A stretch of 13,326 nt of DNA, from positions 1 through 13,326 of the forward strand of contig WKLE02005521.1 of the NCBI GenBank assembly GCA_014885115.2, read 5' to 3'. A model generated the notes under the pieces. The model ran no database searches and was not told the origin of the DNA. It worked only from the letters and a program-made list of their open reading frames with translations. A program made the translations under genes and the position numbers. The DNA comes from Asterionellopsis glacialis (taxonomy: Eukaryota; Bacillariophyta; Plagiogrammaphyceae; Rhaphoneidales; Asterionellopsidaceae). Positions 6,911-13,326 of this stretch are shown here, piece by piece (within the stretch, counting starts at the first letter, position 1; each line of letters starts with the position of its first letter).

Positions 6911-9457
6911 ATGGTCAAGTTGGGTAGCATTCTCACAATACTTGTCTCCTTGGGGAGTATTGTGAATCAAGTGGATGCTGATGCTGATGCTGCTCTCAAA
7001 TGTGCATATGGATTTGGTGGACTCACAACATTTATGGAAATACCATTAGATCGTATCAATGATGGATATTGTGATTGTCCGTATGATGGATTAGATGAAC
7101 CAAACACAGATGCATGTTCTGGATCTTATCATTGGCCTGGTATTGTACACCACCAAAAGGACGACACCAAACACAACAAGGATGCACTTCATACACCTCC
7201 TACATTTACATGTCCTCAACAACCCGATTTACAATTACCCATGTCAAGACTCAATGATGGTATATGTGATTGTTGTGATGGTGCCGATGAATCCTCTACT
7301 ACTACTACTACTACTAATTGTCCAGACAATTGTCAAGAAGTATTACAAGCTCAATACGAAGCCCACCAAAAAGTATTGGAAAATTTCAATACTGGATATG
7401 CAAATTTACAAGAAAAATTAAAATCCTTTACGACTCATGTGAAAACAACAAAATCTAAAATGGATTCCAATCAAATTAAATTTGATCGTACCGAAAAAGA
7501 ATTCCAACATATCTCTAATGAATTACTAACTGTTGAATTAGACTACATGACAAAACAACGTACACAACAAGGATTACAAGGTCTAGTAACGAATTTTCAA
7601 CAAACGTCACAACTTCTTTTGAATAAATCACCATGGTCTAATACTGAATTAGTATCCTTCATTGAAGCAACATGTCAATTGACTGGTGAATTGAATACAA
7701 ACAACAACAAGAACCAGAAGAAAAAAAAGACCACAACATGTGTACCACTTCGATTGGCAGGATTAGATCATGGTATTATTTGGAAAGATAATGTAAATGA
7801 TCCTACTACGTACCAAATCATGTCTATTGATATGAAATCAACTGGACAAGAAGAAACTCAAAAACTTGCCAAATTATTGGTTGACAATACCAAACAAGAT
7901 TCAAACAACAACAATAACAACCCTAAATGGGATATTGACTCCAACAACAATAACAACAACAATAACAACAATAAGAAGCATCATCATGATCATCATCATC
8001 ACGACGACGATGTGCATCATGATGATTTTGAGGATTATGGCGATGATGATTACGTTCATGATTATCATGATGATGATTATATTCCTGATGATTACGTGGA
8101 AGAGAAGTCCTCCTCAAATAATGATAATGACGACAACAACAACAATAGCCAATTATTGGAAAAGGTATTAAAAAGTCCATTATCTACTTTACGTGTACCT
8201 TTCATTCAACAATCGGAATCTGTATTACATCAAATTCAAGAATTAGAAAATCAACAAAACGACAAGGATGAAAAGGAAGAAGAACAAGAAGATGAATCTA
8301 AAGAAGAATTAGATGAAGCAAACAGTGATAATGAACAAGACACGAATAATAATGATGATTCTTCCTCTATTTCTTTTGATCCAATGGCCTATCAAATGGT
8401 ACGTAGTAAACTTGAAAAAACACAAGGTACGATTCAACATGGGGTAGATACAGCATCATCGGCAAAAAATCTTTTACACTCTTTAATTGCTGATGAATCA
8501 CAACAAAATGATTTAGATCTTATTTTGTATACCTTGGCTATTGATACATTTTATTATTCAAAATTATCAACATTTGATTTGTATCAAATACTTGTGGGTA
8601 TATTACCGGAATTTGAGAATCAAGAATCATCATCCTGTTCCTCCAAGGAACAACAATGTTTAGAATTAGAACAACAACAACAACCACCACCAGCCTTATG
8701 TCCCATCCAAATATTGGAGCGAAGTAATACTATCTTTCCTACTAAGGATATGATGCCCATGTTGGAAGATTTCTGTACACACCACAAGGACTGTTTGGAA
8801 TCATCACAAGACAACAATAGTCATGCTACTAATAATGATGATGAGGGTGTATCACTACCACCTACAGATATATCGGATTGTTTTGGTGGATATATTGCAC
8901 CTCAACAAGTAAGTGATGAAAAGGATACAATCCTACGTACTCAAGTGTATTCTATTATGGATGATTCTATTGCCTTACCGACCAACTTGGTAGAATTAGA
9001 AACCAAACAAAATGAATTAAACCAAGAAAAAGCACGTTTAGAATCCGAGTTACAAACTTTACTGGGTGATATCGACGAGGATAAGTATGGTCCAGGTGGA
9101 TTATTATGGAGCATCAAAGATGAATGTTATGCTGTAGATGCTGGTAAATATACCTATGAGGTATGCATCTTGGGGAAAGCTACACAACGTGATCGTGGAC
9201 AAAAATCAGGTGGTACCAACTTGGGTCAATGGGATGGTATTACCATTTCAGAGGAAGATCCATCTACCATTGAAATCAATTGGAAACATGGTACGAAATG
9301 CTGGAATGGTCCAGCACGATCTACACAAGTTTTGATATCGTGTGGTGCAGAAACTAAAATACTATCGGCAGATGAACCACAAACATGTACCTACGTTCTT
9401 GAAATGGAAAGTTATATTGCATGTAATGATGCATACAAACAAAAACATGGATTATAA
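6911..9457 (+). CDS. Glucosidase II beta subunit (PRKCSH/GTB1 family)
   Basis: This is the non-catalytic subunit of ER glucosidase II, which recognises mannose on N-glycans and helps the alpha subunit trim glucose during glycoprotein folding control. The protein has 848 residues, longer than the usual ~500-550. Residues 1-24 form a signal peptide. Two LDLa-like modules follow (about 31-74, with DRINDGYCDCPYDGLDEP, and 101-141, with SRLNDGICDCCDGADES). A coiled coil spans about 141-235, a low-complexity insert 332-397, an acidic stretch 447-482, and a second short coiled coil 690-718. The C-terminal MRH lectin domain (about 736-838) has six cysteines at 739, 752, 797, 811, 826 and 838 and the four likely sugar-contacting residues Q773, R803, E822 and Y828. 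The gene is a single exon and starts in an A-rich context. The protein ends in KQKHGL, not an HDEL/KDEL-type signal, so its retention may depend on the alpha subunit. The call is firm from both termini; the middle is poorly conserved. Confidence 0.93.
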   Translation: MVKLGSILTILVSLGSIVNQVDADADAALKCAYGFGGLTTFMEIPLDRINDGYCDCPYDGLDEPNTDACSGSYHWPGIVHHQKDDTKHNKDALHTPPTFTCPQQPDLQLPMSRLNDGICDCCDGADESSTTTTTTNCPDNCQEVLQAQYEAHQKVLENFNTGYANLQEKLKSFTTHVKTTKSKMDSNQIKFDRTEKEFQHISNELLTVELDYMTKQRTQQGLQGLVTNFQQTSQLLLNKSPWSNTELVSFIEATCQLTGELNTNNNKNQKKKKTTTCVPLRLAGLDHGIIWKDNVNDPTTYQIMSIDMKSTGQEETQKLAKLLVDNTKQDSNNNNNNPKWDIDSNNNNNNNNNNKKHHHDHHHHDDDVHHDDFEDYGDDDYVHDYHDDDYIPDDYVEEKSSSNNDNDDNNNNSQLLEKVLKSPLSTLRVPFIQQSESVLHQIQELENQQNDKDEKEEEQEDESKEELDEANSDNEQDTNNNDDSSSISFDPMAYQMVRSKLEKTQGTIQHGVDTASSAKNLLHSLIADESQQNDLDLILYTLAIDTFYYSKLSTFDLYQILVGILPEFENQESSSCSSKEQQCLELEQQQQPPPALCPIQILERSNTIFPTKDMMPMLEDFCTHHKDCLESSQDNNSHATNNDDEGVSLPPTDISDCFGGYIAPQQVSDEKDTILRTQVYSIMDDSIALPTNLVELETKQNELNQEKARLESELQTLLGDIDEDKYGPGGLLWSIKDECYAVDAGKYTYEVCILGKATQRDRGQKSGGTNLGQWDGITISEEDPSTIEINWKHGTKCWNGPARSTQVLISCGAETKILSADEPQTCTYVLEMESYIACNDAYKQKHGL
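7904..8101 (+). repeat. In-frame trinucleotide-rich insert (Asn, His, Asp) in glucosidase II beta
   Basis: AAC/AAT runs encode six and then ten asparagines (residues 332-337 and 345-354). CAT/CAC and GAT/GAC runs follow, encoding a His/Asp/Tyr-rich stretch to about residue 397. The frame is kept throughout. This looks like expansion of codon repeats in a linker between the coiled coil and the acidic segment. The His/Asp density could bind divalent metals, but the composition alone does not prove a function. Confidence 0.8.
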
Positions 9458-10083
9458 CGATACGCATGTACATATAACGTTCAAAGTTGTACTCGCGTAC
9501 ACGAGTTGACGATGATAATGATGACTTTAGGTGACGAGACTCTCCTGAAGTAGCTTTTTTAGAGAAAGATTATGGTTGACAAGACACAGGATATAGTGAG
9601 ACTATTGATTAGACTAGTAGGAGAATATTATATACAAAAAGAAAACATAACGATATCAAAAACTAATATAAGTTTTAATTTTCAGAGAGCATGGTATTTA
9701 CTACCATTGCAAACTTTCTTTCATCCTTTCTCTCATTTTCCTTACTATAGGGAGTTAACAATAAAAATTGTGATGCAACTTTCAAAATCAATGAGAAAGA
9801 CACCCACGACAGATGTACAAGGAGTAAGACAAAGGCAGAGAAAATCAAGTGCTGCCCTCGTCGGAGCTTGAAACATTCAATTTCATACTGCACAGGGTAA
9901 AGCGTGGAACGAATTATGGGTTTATATGATATGATGAATGAGAACAAGAGGTTGCTAGTAAAAGTTATTTACTTATGTTATTTCAGAGAACCATTTTATT
10001 TGGTCGGAATGAAATGTTGCTGATCTCCATTGTAGAAAAAAAGAGAGCATGTCGAGATCTACCATGTGGTTACGCTGTCCCCT
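9458..10083. other. Convergent intergenic region
   Basis: This is the 3' flank of both the plus-strand glucosidase II beta gene and the minus-strand propeller gene. A frame at 9572-9871 encodes 99 residues but has no recognisable features. ACTCG (9491-9495) and CGAGT (9502-9506) form a 5-bp stem with a 6-nt loop just after the glucosidase II beta stop, and AATAAA occurs at 9760 on the plus strand, rather far from that stop. I see nothing else. Confidence 0.5.
9995..10000 (-). terminator. Candidate poly(A) signal for the propeller gene
   Basis: The minus strand reads AATAAA about 84 nt past the stop codon of the 10084-12789 gene, a reasonable distance for a 3' end signal. Such hexamers are frequent in AT-rich DNA and many algal transcripts lack a canonical one, so this is only a candidate. 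Confidence 0.3.
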
Positions 10084-12789
10084 CTACACGAACATGAAGG
10101 TTACGGCGAGAAGCATAACAGAGCCCACGCTCTTCACCATATTACTTGCAGAAGTTTCCTTCGAAGATTCCAAACCAAGGTTTAGATCAAATCCGATCAT
10201 ATCTTCATCTGACTGATTCTCTTTTCCCTGCAAGGTGCGTGGGTGCTGCGAGATCACATTGACACGACGGCGAATCTGTCGACGACTACCAAAGGCTAAT
10301 ATTACAATTCCATCTGCTAATACATCCTCAGGATCATCATATTCAAAAAAAGCAGAAGGCATTTGACTCCGAATACTGCATTTGCTCCCCCCACAATACA
10401 CTGCTGTTAACTGGTTTTCAGCCCCATCCACTATTGGAGAAGAAATAAACGTGCCTTGTACAAAGTTCAAACTCTCAACACCAACCATATCGACATCTGT
10501 TGCATTCGTTTCGATGCAAATGTATACATCTGAACCTTGAGTTAATAGCCCGGATGAACACACCAAAGTTGAATCGCATTGACAGGCAAATACTTCGTAG
10601 TTTACTGTAGCAGTTTCAGTGACCGCTACCGCCGCCTCCCGGTCCAAGTCTAGACCAATAGCTTGAAATCCTGCAGTCATATCAATTGCTATGGATAATC
10701 GAGTCTCATGGAAGTGAACTGAGGTTTCAGATGTGTCATCCAACAATAAATCAAGACGAACGCAAACGTCTATCTGTCCTGTCTCGGAAGAGCTCTCTGT
10801 CCAAATTGAGCTGCTTTTGATGCTATCTTGTTTGATATCAAGACCCACCGTTAACAAACCATACGAAGGTGAAGAGGGCGACAAAGATTGACTTACAGCA
10901 ACAATGCTGGGTGGAACTTCAGTCCAACAATCTACCTCATACACCACTACTCGGGTATCACGACGGGTAATATTGTACTGGAGTTGTACTTCTGGCGCAG
11001 ATGCGTCTTGAAATGTAACAATGGCACCGCCCACTCTTTCAATCGTCCAGGCAAATCGATTCAAAGTAGCATTAGTAGTAGGACTCGAAGAAACTGCAAC
11101 AGATTGAGATGGGGACACGGAAGGCGAAGATGATGCCTGTTTTGCTGTAGGCGTAGTTGTAGACAACGTGGTGATTGAACTGGTCGGAGCATTTGATCCA
11201 CTAATAATTTGAGAAGGCATTGTAGATGGAGTAAGACTCAAGGTTGGAAATGGTGTAGGATTTGTAGTAGGAGAACTCGTTGGAGTACTTGTTGGGGAAC
11301 TCGTTGGAGTATAGGTCGGAGAACTTGTAGGAGAACTTGTTGGAACCGAAGAAGGTACATCACTTGGACCGTAAGACGGCTCTGAAGTAGGCCTATCACT
11401 TGGACTGGACGACGGAACATTTGAAGGTGCGGTAGAGGGCAGACTTGAAGGAAGTGATCCCTCATCAAAAACACGGACGCTACCGGTGGGAAATCCATCA
11501 ATATTGTCACCCCAAATCGACCCCGATGCCAATCGCATACCATCACTAGTGATTGTCACGCTCAAGATACCATATCCAAATCGATCAAGGTTGTTGTCTC
11601 CATCGATATCATCACCAACTTGAGTCCATACACCTCCGTCTATTTCGAATAACCGGACGTGACCACGCTGTGCTCCATGAAAGTAGGAAGATGCAGCAAA
11701 ACGTGATCCATTATTTGAAATAGCGACAGACCGACCAAAGCGATCCTTATCAACAGCGCCTTCAATTTCATCTCCCTGAAGTACCCAGTTGCCACCAATA
11801 AGTCGGTAAATTCCAATCTTTCCACGTAGTTCTCCAGTCGTGATACCATCGGGGGCACCATTACTTCCGGGAGATCCAGCTACTAAAGTTGAACCATCAC
11901 CACTTAAATCCATCGAAAAACCAAAGGATTCACTCGCACTAGCTCCTTCTAAATCACTACCAGCTTGACTCCATACTCCTGTTACTGCATCGTAGTCAAA
12001 TACACGGACAAGACCGCGCTTTGTAAGACCACCATCGTAGTTGGGGGAAGATACTGCAAGACGATCACCACTATCAGAGAAGGCAGTAATCCAACCAAAA
12101 CGATCTTGACTATCAACTCCATCTAATAAACCCATGCTTGACCACACACCACCGATGAGCTCAAATACCTCCACACGTCCAGTGTAGCTGCTGTAGCTTT
12201 CGTATGTCAGAGCAAGTCGTCTTCCGTCAGGAGATAACGTCACTGTATCACCATTAAAGCTTCCAACGATTGGTGAACCGACAAGGGTTGCAGTACCTTC
12301 TGCACTGATGTCATAAACTTCTGTCGAACTAGGATTTGTATTATACCGGCGGACAGCTAGACGGGTCCCATCTGCTGTCAACGACACACGCTTGCCTACC
12401 ATTTCACCCACATCACCATGAAGGAACCAAAGTAAATTCCAGTTGGATCCATCATAATCATAAAGGAAGACTCCTCCACCATCTTCATTTGGAGCATTAA
12501 AATCTAAGGATGGCGTACTCCAGTCATGGAAAGGAGCACCAACTGCTAGACGTGACCCATCATCAGACGACAAGGTGATCATCGAACCAAACTCAACATA
12601 AGTTGCATTGTCAGAGGAAGGGGATCCAAATAATTTTTGTCCAACGTCAAGGAATCCAGTCGGAGCAAGACGACGAAGCTGCCGCTCATTGACCGCTGTT
12701 TTAATGGAATCTGCACTTTGACCATGAGATGAATGCAAAAGAGTAGCAATCGAAAGAGTTGCCAAGGCAACGGGAAGATAACGGGACAT
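10084..12789 (-). CDS. Secreted seven-repeat beta-propeller protein with Pro/Ser/Thr stalk and GPI-like tail
   Basis: The predicted protein has 901 residues and I know no gene name for it. I chose the ATG at 12789 because it starts a clear signal peptide (about residues 1-23, ending near HSSHG); the frame is open to 12876, but that adds 29 residues ahead of it. Seven repeats of a FG-GAP/WD40-like blade start near residues 67, 132, 180, 229, 287, 349 and 402, each with a pattern like DRFG-x-V-x-S-x-DG-x-RLAVGSP and then RVF...G.W. Residues ~444-571 are a Pro-Ser/Pro-Thr stalk. A C-terminal region (~578-835) has eight cysteines and repeated aliphatic strands (DVCVRLDLLL, HFHETRLSIAIDM, SDVYICIET), in a style seen in other diatom surface proteins as I remember them. 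The last 20 residues are hydrophobic, preceded by small residues (SASN), as in a GPI-anchor signal. RxL tripeptides lie just after the signal peptide (36-41) and near the end (851-853). A surface or extracellular role is inferred; the ligand is unknown. Confidence 0.85.
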   Translation of the reverse strand: MSRYLPVALATLSIATLLHSSHGQSADSIKTAVNERQLRRLAPTGFLDVGQKLFGSPSSDNATYVEFGSMITLSSDDGSRLAVGAPFHDWSTPSLDFNAPNEDGGGVFLYDYDGSNWNLLWFLHGDVGEMVGKRVSLTADGTRLAVRRYNTNPSSTEVYDISAEGTATLVGSPIVGSFNGDTVTLSPDGRRLALTYESYSSYTGRVEVFELIGGVWSSMGLLDGVDSQDRFGWITAFSDSGDRLAVSSPNYDGGLTKRGLVRVFDYDAVTGVWSQAGSDLEGASASESFGFSMDLSGDGSTLVAGSPGSNGAPDGITTGELRGKIGIYRLIGGNWVLQGDEIEGAVDKDRFGRSVAISNNGSRFAASSYFHGAQRGHVRLFEIDGGVWTQVGDDIDGDNNLDRFGYGILSVTITSDGMRLASGSIWGDNIDGFPTGSVRVFDEGSLPSSLPSTAPSNVPSSSPSDRPTSEPSYGPSDVPSSVPTSSPTSSPTYTPTSSPTSTPTSSPTTNPTPFPTLSLTPSTMPSQIISGSNAPTSSITTLSTTTPTAKQASSSPSVSPSQSVAVSSSPTTNATLNRFAWTIERVGGAIVTFQDASAPEVQLQYNITRRDTRVVVYEVDCWTEVPPSIVAVSQSLSPSSPSYGLLTVGLDIKQDSIKSSSIWTESSSETGQIDVCVRLDLLLDDTSETSVHFHETRLSIAIDMTAGFQAIGLDLDREAAVAVTETATVNYEVFACQCDSTLVCSSGLLTQGSDVYICIETNATDVDMVGVESLNFVQGTFISSPIVDGAENQLTAVYCGGSKCSIRSQMPSAFFEYDDPEDVLADGIVILAFGSRRQIRRRVNVISQHPRTLQGKENQSDEDMIGFDLNLGLESSKETSASNMVKSVGSVMLLAVTFMFV
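11077..11460 (-). repeat. Pro-Ser/Pro-Thr stalk-coding repeat
   Basis: About 128 codons encode degenerate PSxxPS and PTSSPT units: first PS-type with one charged or aromatic residue per unit, then a purer PTSSPTSTPTSSPT run at about 11260-11340. This is typical of rigid, O-glycosylatable linkers that lift a domain away from a membrane or wall. The nucleotide repeats are imperfect, so the array is not a fresh expansion. Confidence 0.85.
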
Positions 12790-13045
12790 GGCAAACGCTT
12801 GAGTCAATAAGATTAGAATCCCTGAAACTGTTTTGGAAACTTGATTATCTTGTGTCTTTTCCAAAATTGTGAACACAAACTAAGCATGGTGAACAACCAT
12901 CCACCCCATTCGTAAACTGCGGTTATGTCTCATATCAATCCTGCGTGGTAAAGTTACCATGTACTACAGAATTTGCTGTCTTTTTCGGTTGTTTAGAAAT
13001 CCACACCAACATTACTAATTCCTCACGAAATCGACAATACTGACT
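12790..13045. other. 5' flank of the propeller gene
   Basis: No gene is seen here; a minus-strand frame at 12935-13120 of 61 codons runs into the repeat block and has no protein character. The near-palindrome GGTAAAGTTACC lies at 12949-12960, just before CATG. No clear TATA box was found. The region links the propeller gene start to the GTAACCGA-containing repeats and may hold its promoter. Confidence 0.45.
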
Positions 13046-13209
13046 GTTATAGCACCGTTTACTTGTAACCGACAAACATTTTCTTGTCGAACCAGATCTC
13101 CCGACCTGTGCAACAAACAACCTGTCTACAGTTATAGCACCGGTTACTTGTAACCGACAAACGTGTTTTTTTTGGTCGAACTAGTCCTCCCGACCTGTGC
13201 AACAAACAA
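13046..13209. repeat. Two-copy tandem repeat, ~75-79 nt unit, 85-nt period
   Basis: Copy 1 (13046-13120) and copy 2 (13131-13209) both begin GTTATAGCACCG, continue TTACTTGTAACCGACAAAC, share GTCGAAC in the middle and end CCCGACCTGTGCAACAAACAA. They differ by substitutions and a small length change in a T-rich stretch. Copy 2 contains the near-palindrome CGGTTAC-TT-GTAACCG (13141-13156); copy 1 has one mismatch in it. The repeats lie 260-420 nt upstream of the propeller gene start. Confidence 0.85.
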
Positions 13210-13218
13210 TCTAACCAG

Positions 13219-13320
13219 AGTCAGTAGGTACTAAGATTTTCGGTCACGAGAATGAGAGTCTATAGCATGCCAAGGTACAACAAAAAATCGTAACCGAAAA
13301 TCTTACCATCCCTACTGGCT
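13219..13320. repeat. Long imperfect inverted repeat sharing the GTAACCGA motif
   Basis: TAAGATTTTCGGTCACGA (13232-13249) pairs with TCGTAACCGAAAATCTTA (13288-13305) with one mismatch. Outside these, AGTCAGTAGG (13219-13228) pairs with CCTACTGGCT (13311-13320) with one mismatch, after a 2-nt length difference. The total arm is about 31-33 nt around a 38-nt spacer. It is the strongest hairpin in the window by arm length. It may be a small transposable element such as a MITE or a structured RNA, and may extend past the window. Confidence 0.8.
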
Positions 13321-13326
13321 AGCCCC

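Noticed and set aside
7866..8180. Open frames on both strands across the Asn/His/Asp insert
   Set aside because: They are shadows produced by trinucleotide repeats inside the glucosidase II beta gene.
9572..9871. Open frame of 99 codons on the plus strand between the convergent genes
   Set aside because: No domain, signal or biased composition was seen, and it lies in AT-rich 3' flanking DNA.
12790..12876. Upstream start for the propeller protein
   Set aside because: It would place 29 residues before a well-formed signal peptide, so the ATG at 12789 is preferred.
13046..13209. CRISPR-like array
   Set aside because: There are only two long copies, with no short uniform spacers, and the sequence is eukaryotic.

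Overview
The window looks like nuclear DNA from a diatom, or at least a stramenopile alga. It carries spliceosomal introns and a secreted beta-propeller protein with a long Pro-Ser/Pro-Thr stalk of the kind common in diatom cell-surface proteins. The species cannot be named. The sequence is AT-rich and the genes are widely spaced, with no operon logic.

Layout: positions 1-2114 hold no gene that I can support. This part has an overrepresented CAGGTA / TACCWGGTA motif, a perfect 17-bp hairpin and a GTGATG/CATCAC-dense patch. Positions 2115-4307 are mobile-element debris on the + strand: a decayed reading frame of unknown family (2115-3077), then a decayed frame (3085-4307) whose second half reads like the connection and RNase H part of a reverse-transcriptase polyprotein. 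Both are broken by in-frame stops, and the second also by a frameshift. Positions 4308-5185 are gene-free and AT-rich.

Three genes look intact. A three-exon minus-strand gene (5186-6169) encodes signal peptidase complex subunit 3; its first two exons, of 71 and 47 nt, had to be worked out by splice-site and phase matching. Facing away from it across about 740 bp is a single-exon plus-strand gene (6911-9457) for the glucosidase II beta subunit, with two LDLa-like modules and a complete C-terminal MRH lectin domain, but with a large Asn/His/Asp-rich insert and no recognisable ER-retrieval tail. Both act in the ER on newly made secretory proteins: one removes signal peptides, the other helps trim N-glycans. 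Their head-to-head arrangement suggests a shared promoter region, which is an inference.

On the minus strand, 10084-12789 encodes a large secreted protein that would be a client of both: signal peptide, seven propeller-like repeats, Pro/Ser/Thr stalk, Cys-containing C-terminal domain and a GPI-anchor-like hydrophobic tail. Upstream of it, to the end of the window, lies a repeat block: two copies of an ~80-bp tandem unit and a long imperfect inverted repeat, all sharing GTAACCGA.

I found no rRNA, tRNA or CRISPR array, and no clear defence system. The most discovery-worthy items are the propeller/stalk surface protein, the GTAACCGA repeat block and the CAGGTA cluster.
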